Of a stretch of DNA of 33,437 nucleotides, positions 1-6,913 are shown piece by piece; the first letter of the stretch is position 1; each line of letters starts with the position of its first letter. The stretch lies in assembly GCA_030524125.1 (NCBI GenBank), contig JAUNHB010000026.1, forward strand, positions 1 to 33,437, written 5' to 3'. The notes under the pieces are model-generated. The model worked only from the letters and a program-made list of their open reading frames with translations. It was not told the origin of the DNA and ran no database searches. Position numbers and translations under genes: made by a program. The DNA is from Eubacteriales bacterium. Lineage in GTDB: Bacteria; Bacillota; Clostridia; Lachnospirales; Lachnospiraceae.

Positions 1-385
1 AATCGTGCATCAGCGGCGCTCCCAGCACCGAGGCCGCGGCGCTGGCCGCCGTCACACCCGGCACCGTCTCAATCTCGACGTCCGCGCCCTTTTCCGCGGC
101 CACCTGATAGACGATACCCGCCATGCCGTAGATGCCGCTGTCCCCACTGGAGACCATGGCCACGGTCTGGCCCTTCCCGGCCTCCTCCACCGCCATCTCG
201 CAGCGTTTGACCTCCTGCATCATAGGCGTGGCGATATACCGCTTGTCCGGAAAATATTCCTTCAAAAGATCGACGTAGGTCGTGTAGCCCGTCACCACGT
301 CCGCCTTTTCGATCACGTCGATGGCCTTGGCCGTCATATGCTCATAGCCTCCCGGCCCGAATCCTACCACATACAGTTTTCCCAT
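1..385 (-). CDS. cobJ: Precorrin-3B C17-methyltransferase, partial (3' end outside window)
   Basis: This is the SAM-dependent ring-contracting methyltransferase (CobJ/CbiH family) of cobalamin biosynthesis, acting in the cytoplasm on the C17 position of the corrin precursor. About 128 N-terminal residues lie in the window. They show the tetrapyrrole methylase pattern: a glycine-rich start (VVGFGPGG), GDSGIYGMA in the middle and PGVTAASAAA near the edge. The ATG overlaps the hemA stop by one base (TGATG), and a GGAGGAG ribosome site lies inside the hemA end, so the two genes are translationally coupled. It is the fourth visible gene of the riboswitch-controlled operon. The family call is firm; the C-terminal part is not visible. 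Confidence 0.93.
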   Translation of the reverse strand, partial: MGKLYVVGFGPGGYEHMTAKAIDVIEKADVVTGYTTYVDLLKEYFPDKRYIATPMMQEVKRCEMAVEEAGKGQTVAMVSSGDSGIYGMAGIVYQVAAEKGADVEIETVPGVTAASAAASVLGAPLMHD

Positions 386-1566
386 CAATCCATCTCCTCC
401 ACATGTCTGAAAAATGACCGAAGCTCCGACGGCTCCGAATGATCCCGGAGCTTGTAGAGCATTTTATCAATCGCCTTGTCAAAGCCCTTGCGCGCGGCTT
501 CGTCCAGCATCCACTGCTTTAATTTCTCGATCTTCGGCAGCGACTGCTGGAACACCATCCAGCGCTCAAAATCCTTCTGGATCTCTCCGAGGATCTGATC
601 CGCCGCCGCCACCTCGTGCTGCTTCTTCTCATTGTTGGCTCTGGCCAGCTCCTGAAAATCGTCCACGTCGTAGCGCTTCACGCCCGGGATCTGATCCACC
701 TTCGCCTCGATGTCGATGGGGACCGCCAGATCGATCAGCACCCTCGGCTTCGCGGTCGCAAGCGCCGCGGACAGCTTTCCGCAGGTCAGCGTGTAGTGCG
801 GGCTCGACGTGGCGCTGATGATCACGTCCATCTGATCCGCCAGCTCGTAGCGGTCCTCGTACTCCATGACCTGATAAGTGATCTTGTGATGATGATCCTC
901 GTGGGCCTGCCCTATATTTCTGGACGTGATGTACACCTCCGCCCCCTCGATGCACTGAAGATTTTTCAGCACGATCCCGCCGATCTTGCCCGACGCGCCG
1001 ATCAGCATGATCTTTTTGCCGTTCAGGGAGCCCATTCCCTGCTCCGCCGCCTTGATGGCCATGGTCGCCATGGACACCGTCGTTCTGGACAGGTCGGTCT
1101 CCGTCTTCACCTTCTTGGCCGCCGTCACCGCATAGCGGAACAGCGTATTTAAGTAGACGCCGCACGTCCCGGTCTGGTGGGCCTGCTCGTGGGCGCGCTT
1201 CACCTGCCCGAGGATCTGGTCCTCCCCCACCACCATGGAGTCCAGCCCCGCCGCCACGCGGAACAGGTGCTCGATGGCCTTCGTCCCGCTGTAAAGGCGG
1301 ATATAGTCCCCCAGCTCCTCCTCGTCGGAGACGCCCGCGGACTCAAAAAGCAGGTTCTGCATTCTGGTAAAATTGCTGCCCGGACATTCCGCGTAGGTAT
1401 AGACCTCCGTCCGGTTGCAGGTGCTTATGATCACGCACTCGGACGCGATGTCCCGCTCCACGGCCCGGCGCATCAGCTCCCTCTGGGTCTCCTCCGGGAA
1501 CGCAAACCGCTCACGGACGGCCAGAGGCGCGTTCCGATGGCTGACGCTGATCAGTGAAATTCCCAT
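385..1566 (-). CDS. hemA: Glutamyl-tRNA reductase
   Basis: The enzyme reduces glutamyl-tRNA(Glu) to glutamate-1-semialdehyde with NADPH, the first committed step of C5-pathway tetrapyrrole synthesis. The 393-residue product begins with the family signature (SVSHRNAPLAVRE), has the catalytic cysteine in STCNRTEVY (Cys50), and has a Rossmann glycine motif (IGASGKIG). The C-terminal dimerisation region is present; total length is slightly below the usual 410-450. It lies between cbiF and cbiH with one-base stop/start overlaps on both sides (TAATG upstream, TGATG downstream), so it belongs to the cobalamin operon and should follow the B12 riboswitch. This fits a role in feeding corrinoid synthesis. 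Whether the genome has a second hemA is unknown from here. Confidence 0.97.
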   Translation of the reverse strand: MGISLISVSHRNAPLAVRERFAFPEETQRELMRRAVERDIASECVIISTCNRTEVYTYAECPGSNFTRMQNLLFESAGVSDEEELGDYIRLYSGTKAIEHLFRVAAGLDSMVVGEDQILGQVKRAHEQAHQTGTCGVYLNTLFRYAVTAAKKVKTETDLSRTTVSMATMAIKAAEQGMGSLNGKKIMLIGASGKIGGIVLKNLQCIEGAEVYITSRNIGQAHEDHHHKITYQVMEYEDRYELADQMDVIISATSSPHYTLTCGKLSAALATAKPRVLIDLAVPIDIEAKVDQIPGVKRYDVDDFQELARANNEKKQHEVAAADQILGEIQKDFERWMVFQQSLPKIEKLKQWMLDEAARKGFDKAIDKMLYKLRDHSEPSELRSFFRHVEEMD

Positions 1567-2321
1567 TACTCTGTCACTCCTTTTCGGAATTCGGTCGTAA
1601 ATGTCTTGTCATAAAGTTTGGACAGCTCATACTCGTCCCCGAGGAAATCGCCCACCACGGTCAGCGCGGTCTTGCGGATCCCCGCCTCCTTCACCCGCTG
1701 CGCGATATTGCTCAGGTCGCCGTACACGATCTTCTGATCCTCCCACGACGCCTTGTACACCACGGCCACCGGCGTCCCCGGCCGGTACGCCTGCCTTAAG
1801 ATCTCCGACATTTCCTCCAGCATCCCCACGCTCAGGAAGATGATCATCGTCGCATTGTGCTGCGCCAGATCGAGAAGCTTCTCTTTGGGCGGCATCGGCG
1901 TGCGGCCCTCCATGCGGGTCAGGATCACCGTCTGGCTCACGCCCGGCAGCGTGTACTCCTTCTTGAGCGCCGCCGCCGTGGCGAGGAAGGAGCTCACGCC
2001 CGGGATCACCTCGTAGTCGATGCCAAGCTCGTCCAGCCGGTCCATCTGCTCCCGGTGCGCCCCGTAGATGGCCGGGTCGCCCGTGTGGACTCTGGCCACT
2101 TTCAGGCCCTTCGCCTCCGCGTCCTTCATGACGCCGATCACCTCGTCCAGATTCATCGTGGCGCTGTTGTAGATGACCGCGCCGTCCTTCGCGCCGTCCA
2201 GCACCTGCGGGTTCACCAGCGATCCCGCATAGATGATCACGTCCGCGCTGTCAATGATCTTCTTTCCCTTGATCGTCAGAAGCTCCGGATCTCCCGGGCC
2301 CGCTCCGATAAATGATACCAT
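1566..2321 (-). CDS. cobM: Precorrin-4/cobalt-precorrin-4 C11-methyltransferase
   Basis: This SAM-dependent methyltransferase of the CobM/CbiF family adds the C11 methyl group in corrin ring synthesis. The 251-residue protein starts with [16 protein letters not shown] and continues with ADVIIYAGSLVNPQVL, both typical of this family, then HTGDPAIYGAHREQM and PGVSSFLATAAAL. Length is normal. The start is 5 bases after the cbiL stop, and its ribosome site (GGGGAGG) overlaps the end of cbiL. The stop overlaps hemA by one base. The surrounding genes suggest the anaerobic (early cobalt insertion) route, so the name cbiF is equally suitable. Confidence 0.95.
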   Translation of the reverse strand: MVSFIGAGPGDPELLTIKGKKIIDSADVIIYAGSLVNPQVLDGAKDGAVIYNSATMNLDEVIGVMKDAEAKGLKVARVHTGDPAIYGAHREQMDRLDELGIDYEVIPGVSSFLATAAALKKEYTLPGVSQTVILTRMEGRTPMPPKEKLLDLAQHNATMIIFLSVGMLEEMSEILRQAYRPGTPVAVVYKASWEDQKIVYGDLSNIAQRVKEAGIRKTALTVVGDFLGDEYELSKLYDKTFTTEFRKGVTE

Positions 2322-2326
2322 CTCTC

Positions 2327-3025
2327 TTACCTCCCCTTCTTCACGATGACCGTGGTGAAATAGCTGTACTCCCGGCCGGGATCCAGCGGCCCCACATACT
2401 CGTCTTCCATGCCGACCCGGCTAAGTACCGTCGCGCACTGCAGCGGAATCTTCCGCTCCTCCAGCATTCCCTTCAGCCTGCCGATGCTTCCGCCCGCCTT
2501 CATGACGACCACATTTTCAAACCGGTCCAGCGCCTCCGCCAGAATCCCGCTCTCCTGAACCGACGGCACGATGGCCAGCGACTCATTGCCTTCCATGAGC
2601 GTAAGCTGCGCTCTCGCCGCTCCGCCGCAGAAGGAGGGGATGCCCGGGACGATCTCCGTCTCAAATCCGGCCTCCGCCAGATAATTGTTTACATACATGT
2701 AGGTGCTGTACACCGCCACGTCGCCCAGCGTGATCATGGCGATGTCCTTGCCGTCCCGCAGAAGACCGGCCAGCTGTCCGCACGCCTCCGCGCGGCAGGC
2801 CTTTCTCCGCTCCACGTCCCGGTCCATCCGGAACACCACCTCGTGGATCTCTTTTCCATGAAGATCCACCACCGGACGGACGATCTCCAGCGCCGTACTG
2901 TACTCGCCCGGCTCCTTCACCGGGACCGCGATCACATCCGCCTGCTCCAGTATCCGCTTCGCTTTCAGCGTCAGAAGCTCCGGATCCCCGGGCCCCACGC
3001 CGATTCCGTAAATTTTTCCTGCCAT
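2327..3025 (-). CDS. cbiL: Precorrin-2/cobalt-precorrin-2 C20-methyltransferase
   Basis: The enzyme methylates C20 of (cobalt-)precorrin-2 using SAM. The 232-residue product opens with [23 protein letters not shown], carries [12 protein letters not shown] and [12 protein letters not shown], and has [13 protein letters not shown], all characteristic of CbiL/CobI. The frame stays open upstream to 3202, but the ATG at 3025 is preceded by AAAAGGAGA at good spacing, and the upstream extension is translated repeat A, so the short start is chosen. It is the first gene of the operon, 26 bases from repeat A1 and about 510 bases downstream of the cobalamin aptamer. Confidence 0.94.
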   Translation of the reverse strand: MAGKIYGIGVGPGDPELLTLKAKRILEQADVIAVPVKEPGEYSTALEIVRPVVDLHGKEIHEVVFRMDRDVERRKACRAEACGQLAGLLRDGKDIAMITLGDVAVYSTYMYVNNYLAEAGFETEIVPGIPSFCGGAARAQLTLMEGNESLAIVPSVQESGILAEALDRFENVVVMKAGGSIGRLKGMLEERKIPLQCATVLSRVGMEDEYVGPLDPGREYSYFTTVIVKKGR

Positions 3026-3050
3026 CTGCTGTCTCCTTTTGTTTTTTCTA

Positions 3051-3209
3051 TTCAGCCATGCGGTAAATATGGGGAAGCGCTGCGTCATGCCTGCATGTAA
3101 GCAGAGCTTTCCCGTATTTACCATACGGCGCTTAGCCGTAATCGAGAAAGCAGGCGCGTAAACGCCGAAAAAGCTGCGGAGCAGCGGGCTTTCGAGACGC
3201 ATGGCTGAA
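3051..3209 (+). repeat. Structured intergenic repeat A, copy 1
   Basis: A 159-bp element with a perfect 12-bp terminal inverted repeat (TTCAGCCATGCG at 3051-3062, CGCATGGCTGAA at 3198-3209). Inside are a long hairpin with 17 pairable positions including two G-T pairs (arms starting GGTAAATA and ending TATTTACC), a TACGGC/GCCGTA hairpin, and a GAAAGC...GCTTTC stem enclosing two small hairpins. Copy A2 lies at 21191-21343. It is in the cbiL leader between the terminator and the gene and would be transcribed as its reverse complement. It encodes no plausible protein. Confidence 0.85.
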
Positions 3210-3250
3210 CCGTTGCCGTGCCAATAGCTGTCCGTGCAGGCACGGCAGCC
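3210..3250 (+). repeat. Short palindromic repeat C, copy 1
   Basis: Directly abuts repeat A1. It begins CCGTTGCCGTG and forms a hairpin with perfect 8-bp arms GCCGTGCC (3215-3222) and GGCACGGC (3239-3246). A closely related sequence starts at 33413 and runs off the window end, so this is a third repeat type. Its right boundary is uncertain. Confidence 0.5.
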
Positions 3251-3271
3251 GCTTGCACGGCGTATCGCGTC

Positions 3272-3302
3272 AAAAAGCCTGCGCGGTGTTTCTGCGCAGG
3301 CT
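3272..3302 (-). terminator. Rho-independent terminator in cobalamin operon leader
   Basis: On the minus strand a 9-bp perfect stem (AGCCTGCGC / GCGCAGGCT, loop of 9) is followed immediately by a T run. It lies between the B12 aptamer and cbiL, so it is the likely premature-termination element of the riboswitch expression platform. An antiterminator pairing was not identified. Confidence 0.75.
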
Positions 3303-3367
3303 CCTCATACCTCTGTCTGTATCACTCTCAAGGATCTGCTTTCCACGGAAGCTCCCCCTCTTCAGGA

Positions 3368-3532
3368 GTAACAATTCAGCCCGCGCCATTCGCAAAGCCG
3401 CGCTGACGCGCTCCCCGCCGCTCACGCGGCTATCTTTGCTCATGATCTAGCGCTCCCTCAGCCGGGAGCAACAGGCCACAATTCGTGCAAGCACGATTCT
3501 GCCCCGTCACTCCCGACTGGCTGAACTGTTAC
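3368..3532 (-). repeat. Structured intergenic repeat B, copy 1
   Basis: A 165-bp element whose ends form an extended inverted repeat: GTAACA plus TTCAGCC on the left and GGCTGAA plus TGTTAC on the right, with one mismatched base between the blocks. Read on the minus strand it has a long hairpin (CAGTCGGGAG with CTCCCGGCTG) and then GCAAAG...CTTTGC enclosing GCCGC-GTGA-GCGGC and GCGCG-TCA-GCGCG. It lies between the cobalamin aptamer and the leader terminator. Related copies are at 21031, 21356, 32537 and 33280. Confidence 0.88.
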
Positions 3533-3535
3533 TTT

Positions 3536-3702
3536 CAGAAAGCAGGTTTCCTGACTCGCGGCTTTCCAAACACTCTCCTGCCTTCTCGCCTTTCGGCAAT
3601 GGCTACATCTGGACAGGTTCTTCCGCTTACAGTGGCCGGACCGTCCGGGCTTCTCACCCGGTTCCCTTTTCTACCCCTGAGGGTACACTTCCTGACGGTT
3701 TG
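3536..3702 (-). ncRNA. Cobalamin (B12) riboswitch aptamer
   Basis: On the minus strand the segment has the conserved cobalamin-riboswitch blocks in order: GGGAACCGGGTGAGAAGCCC, then GCCACTGTAAGCGG (3636-3623), then the B12 box AGTCAGGAAACCTGC (3556-3542) near the 3' end. It lies downstream of a good promoter and upstream of cbiL-cbiF-hemA-cobJ, the expected target operon. Binding of an adenosyl-type cobalamin would be expected to reduce expression. The aptamer 3' edge almost touches repeat B1. Confidence 0.93.
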
Positions 3703-3712
3703 CATATGGAAA

Positions 3713-3741
3713 AGCATATCATATTTCCTGTGATTCGTCAA
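3713..3741 (-). promoter_or_regulatory. Sigma-A promoter of the cobalamin operon
   Basis: Minus strand -35 TTGACG (3741-3736), 17-bp spacer, -10 TATGCT (3718-3713). Transcription would begin a few bases before the riboswitch aptamer. Confidence 0.75.
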
Positions 3742-3750
3742 TTTTCATGC

Positions 3751-3773
3751 AAAAATGTCTGGGGCGGACGCCC
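3751..3773 (-). terminator. Weak terminator-like hairpin after the SorC-type regulator gene
   Basis: On the minus strand a short GC hairpin (GGGC-GTCC-GCCC) overlaps the stop codon. A T run follows after six bases, just before the cobalamin promoter. The stem is short and the T run displaced, so this is tentative. Confidence 0.3.
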
Positions 3774-4720
3774 TACTCTTCCAGCAGCGCACAGGCCAGC
3801 TCTTCATCTATCATCAAAACATTCACATAACGTCCCTTAATGGCGGCCTTTGCGATCTGCTTTTTGTTCCTTCCAAAAGCCATGGCAATGCAGTCCGGAA
3901 TCTCCCGGAGCTGTTCGATATCCATCGTGATCGTACGGTCATAAATATCCGCCCTGCAGATGTTTCCATCCTGATCGATAAACACGCCGCAAATATCTCC
4001 GACGACTCCTTTTTGCCACAGTTCCTCCTTGTCCTCTGTAAAATTATACCATGTATCGCTGATATCCGGGAGCAGACTGTTGATATGCCCCAGCCCGACA
4101 ATAGCGATGTCCAGATTTTTCAGCTTCTGAAAATGGCGTTTGTTCAATGGCTCCTCCAGAAGCAGATCCCTTAAGACCTTTGTGTGGACAAGAAGAGGCA
4201 CATGCATTGCATGCGGGACTCCCCTGAGTATTTTGGCCAGATCTATGGTCAGGAACGAAGAGCAGTTGCTCGTCTGATGACTGGCGTCCCCCATCATCTG
4301 ATAGACATCCACATTGTGGCTGTCTATCGGCTGCAGATGATAGATCACTCCCGCGATGGTGGTGCCCGCCGATATCCCGATGCTTACGTTTCCCGTGGTG
4401 ATCTCCTTCAGATACCCGGAGACCGAGGCCGCGATCGCCTGCAGAATCCTCTCCGTCTTGTCGTTATTGCTGACGACAGAGACATGCTTCAGGCCATATT
4501 TCTTCTCTAACTTTTTCTCCAGCTCGTATTGATACGTCGATGTATTTTTAATCTGAATGGTCACAATCCCCTCATCGATACAGCTCTTTAGTATTCTGGA
4601 GACTGTCGGCCTTGAAAGCTTCATTTGCTGCGCGATTTCCTGCTGCGACAAATTCTGGCGGTAATACAGCGTTGCGATCTGAACCTTTGTGTCAAGTTTA
4701 TCTGTAATCGATGCGTTCAC
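3773..4720 (-). CDS. SorC/DeoR-type sugar-responsive transcriptional regulator
   Basis: A cytoplasmic DNA-binding regulator of 315 residues. The N-terminus has a helix-turn-helix (NLSQQEIAQQMKLSRPTVSR), followed by a long sugar-binding domain with ISAGTTIAGVIYHL and a GLGHINSLLP segment typical of the SorC/LsrR family, where phosphorylated sugars act as effectors. The frame opens at a TTG at 4771 without a ribosome site. The GTG at 4720 follows GGGAG at suitable spacing and is preferred. The gene follows the sugar operon in the same direction, separated by a hairpin. It probably controls the divergent operator region at 14.0-14.2 kb; the effector is unknown. Confidence 0.88.
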   Translation of the reverse strand: MNASITDKLDTKVQIATLYYRQNLSQQEIAQQMKLSRPTVSRILKSCIDEGIVTIQIKNTSTYQYELEKKLEKKYGLKHVSVVSNNDKTERILQAIAASVSGYLKEITTGNVSIGISAGTTIAGVIYHLQPIDSHNVDVYQMMGDASHQTSNCSSFLTIDLAKILRGVPHAMHVPLLVHTKVLRDLLLEEPLNKRHFQKLKNLDIAIVGLGHINSLLPDISDTWYNFTEDKEELWQKGVVGDICGVFIDQDGNICRADIYDRTITMDIEQLREIPDCIAMAFGRNKKQIAKAAIKGRYVNVLMIDEELACALLEE

Positions 4721-4775
4721 TCTGTCCGTTCTCCCTTTTCTTTTTTCAGGCAGTATGCTCAGACTGCTCAAACTG

Positions 4776-4849
4776 TAAAAAAAGATAGCAGTCTGCGTAT
4801 CGCCAAGTTCTCATGATTTCCTCGAAAACTTCTACTCAGCTGCTATCTT
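4776..4849 (-). terminator. Long-loop hairpin terminator after the sugar operon
   Basis: Perfect 10-bp arms AAGATAGCAG and CTGCTATCTT enclose about 48 bases. On the minus strand the stem is followed by seven T residues. The loop holds a nested weaker pairing (AAGTTTTC with GAGAACTT, one G-T pair). It separates the dehydrogenase gene from the regulator gene and could terminate or attenuate read-through. Confidence 0.6.
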
Positions 4850-4935
4850 AGTCTACCATGATTTTCCAGTTTCAACAAGTGCAGATTTTCCCTGATAATC
4901 GGATTCTTCTGCACGATTTTCTTTGCAATACACGA

Positions 4936-5997
4936 CTATTTTTCCGGATCGATCAGTATTTTGATCGCCGACTGATCCTTCAGCAGGTCAAATCCTTTCT
5001 GAATCTCCGTCAACGGAAGCTTATGCGTTACCATCATCTTCAAATCCAGCTTTCCGGTTGCCGCAAGATTGATCACATTTCTCCATGACGTTGTATTATA
5101 ACCCATGTGACCTTTGATGTCCACCGACTTCACGTTGACGATGTTCAGTCCCATATCCAGAGGCCTGTCGTTCATCCCGATCCGGACGATGGTTCCGTCG
5201 TTGCGGACGATCTGGATCGCCTGCTTCAGCACTGCCGGCGGGCCGGCCGCATCAATGACAAGGGCGACTCCGCTGGCCCCGCAGATTTTGCCGATTTCTT
5301 TCTCCAGATCCACATCCGGGTTGTTTACGATCGTATGCGTTGCTCCCAGCTTCCTTGCACAGGGGAAACGGGTCGCCTGATCCGACTCCATGCCGACCAC
5401 GATCACATTGGCCGCCCCGGCGATCGCCGCGATCTGTGCAGAATAAATGCCCAGCGCTCCCGCTCCGAACACAACGACATTTTCCCCGGGGAGCAGACCG
5501 CCCTCCTGCACTACCGCCATATACGCATTGGAAGCCGGTTCCAACAGCGGAGCGTATTCCATGGAGATCGTCTCCGGAAGACGGAACATACAGTTTTTAT
5601 AAACAGCGAGCAGTTCCCCCGGAACCTTGACATACTGAGTAAACGCCCCGTTTTCATCGCATCCCATGGTCCTTCTTTTCGCGCAGTTTACAAAATTCCC
5701 CTTTTCGCAGGAAGGGCATCTTCCGCACACCGAATACGTATTTTCCGACACGACCCGGTCTCCGAGCTTCCAGTAGGGGTCCGCCTTTTCCCCCATCTCA
5801 ACAATGGTTCCGGCAAACTCATGTCCCATGACGATCGGATAGTTTCCCAGATCCAGCGTTCCATTGTAAAAATGCACGTCCCCGCCGCAGATGGCCGCAG
5901 ACTCTACCTTGATGATAATATCGCTCTCTCCGCATACCGGCTTTTTCACGTCACGGATCGCCGTTTTTCCGCGCTCATACAGCACAAAACCTCTCAT
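4936..5997 (-). CDS. Zinc-dependent medium-chain dehydrogenase (sorbitol dehydrogenase-like)
   Basis: An NAD(P)-dependent polyol/alcohol dehydrogenase of 353 residues, the usual length for sorbitol or threonine dehydrogenase relatives. Visible are the catalytic zinc Cys37 (AAICGGDVHFYNG), MGHE at 57-60, the four structural-zinc cysteines 91, 94, 97 and 105, and the Rossmann motif VFGAGALGIYSAQ. It starts at an ATG with AAGGAAAG upstream, 16 bases after the aldolase stop, and is the last enzyme gene of the sugar operon. The likely role is oxidation of a polyol to a ketose or the reverse. The substrate cannot be assigned. Confidence 0.9.
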   Translation of the reverse strand: MRGFVLYERGKTAIRDVKKPVCGESDIIIKVESAAICGGDVHFYNGTLDLGNYPIVMGHEFAGTIVEMGEKADPYWKLGDRVVSENTYSVCGRCPSCEKGNFVNCAKRRTMGCDENGAFTQYVKVPGELLAVYKNCMFRLPETISMEYAPLLEPASNAYMAVVQEGGLLPGENVVVFGAGALGIYSAQIAAIAGAANVIVVGMESDQATRFPCARKLGATHTIVNNPDVDLEKEIGKICGASGVALVIDAAGPPAVLKQAIQIVRNDGTIVRIGMNDRPLDMGLNIVNVKSVDIKGHMGYNTTSWRNVINLAATGKLDLKMMVTHKLPLTEIQKGFDLLKDQSAIKILIDPEK

Positions 5998-6013
5998 GTT
6001 CTTTCCTTCTTTC

Positions 6014-6913
6014 CTATAAAATGGTATCTTCCGTCAGCTCTACCTTTTCTCTCTTTACGACTTTCTCTGCCTTCCACGCTTTTCCTTCAGAGTCAAGGAT
6101 TTTGATGAAATGCTTCAGACGGGATCCGTATCCTTTCTCGATGATGTTCGCAAATCCGTACGCCCCGTTTCCATCCGTGTCCGCAGTCTCGATGGCCTCG
6201 ATCGCAGAAGCGAACAGCTCGCAGCCGATGTTCACTTTATTGATTCCCATTTTCGCCACCCTGCTCAGTCCCTCGTCCCCGGTTCCGGATCCGCCGTGGA
6301 GAACCAGCGGGAAATTCCCCGTCGCCTTTTTGATCTGTTCCAGACGCTCATAATCCAGGTACGGCTTCTGCCCTTTGTTATACGCTCCGTGCGCCGTACC
6401 GATGGCGACCGCCAGACAATCCACTCCCGTTTCGTCGATAAATCTTTTCGCCAGCTCCGGCTCCGTCAGCGCCGCATCCCGGTCCACGTCGTAATGGTTC
6501 GCATTCCCCACATGTCCAAGCTCCGCTTCCACAGATACGCCCACCGCGTGAGCCACCTTCACCAGCTCCTTCACCTGCGCCACATTCTCCTCGAACGGAA
6601 GCTCGGAGCGATCCACCATGATTGCCGAGAATCCCGCCCGGATGCAGGCAACCGCAGATTCAAAGTCTGAACCGTGATCGTGATTGATCGCCACCGGCAC
6701 AGTGGACGCCTCGGCGAGCGCTTTCAAGTAACGTCCAAACAGATCCACATCATAGTCAAAAATGAGCGGAACCAGCAGGATCACCGGCGCATTTAATTCC
6801 TCCGCACACTTGATCGCCACTCTTGCGTTAAATTCCGTCTGCACAACAGGTGCCGCCACCGCATAATTTCCCTCATTCGCTCTGTCCAGAATCTCTTTCA
6901 TTGTCACAAGCAT
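6014..6913 (-). CDS. Class II ketose-bisphosphate aldolase (fructose/tagatose-bisphosphate aldolase family)
   Basis: A zinc-dependent aldolase of 299 residues expected to split a phosphorylated ketose to DHAP and an aldehyde. Motifs are NHDHGSD (catalytic Asp79, zinc His80), EAELGHVG, AIGTAHGAY and VLHGGSGTGDE, which supply the remaining zinc ligands and phosphate-binding residues. The ATG at 6913 is preferred over an internal Met5 because AGGAGGT lies 8 bases upstream. It overlaps the end of the kinase gene by 41 bases, implying coupled translation. With the kinase next door it suggests phosphorylation followed by aldol cleavage; whether the substrate is a hexose or a shorter sugar is open. 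Confidence 0.92.
   Translation of the reverse strand: MLVTMKEILDRANEGNYAVAAPVVQTEFNARVAIKCAEELNAPVILLVPLIFDYDVDLFGRYLKALAEASTVPVAINHDHGSDFESAVACIRAGFSAIMVDRSELPFEENVAQVKELVKVAHAVGVSVEAELGHVGNANHYDVDRDAALTEPELAKRFIDETGVDCLAVAIGTAHGAYNKGQKPYLDYERLEQIKKATGNFPLVLHGGSGTGDEGLSRVAKMGINKVNIGCELFASAIEAIETADTDGNGAYGFANIIEKGYGSRLKHFIKILDSEGKAWKAEKVVKREKVELTEDTIL

Noticed and set aside
3026..3202. Possible 59-residue N-terminal extension of the cbiL product.
   Set aside because: It is translated repeat A plus leader, while the internal ATG at 3025 has a proper ribosome site and matches the conserved family start.
4721..4771. TTG start for the SorC-type regulator.
   Set aside because: There is no ribosome site before it, and its first codons adjoin the terminator T run. 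The GTG at 4720 has GGGAG upstream.
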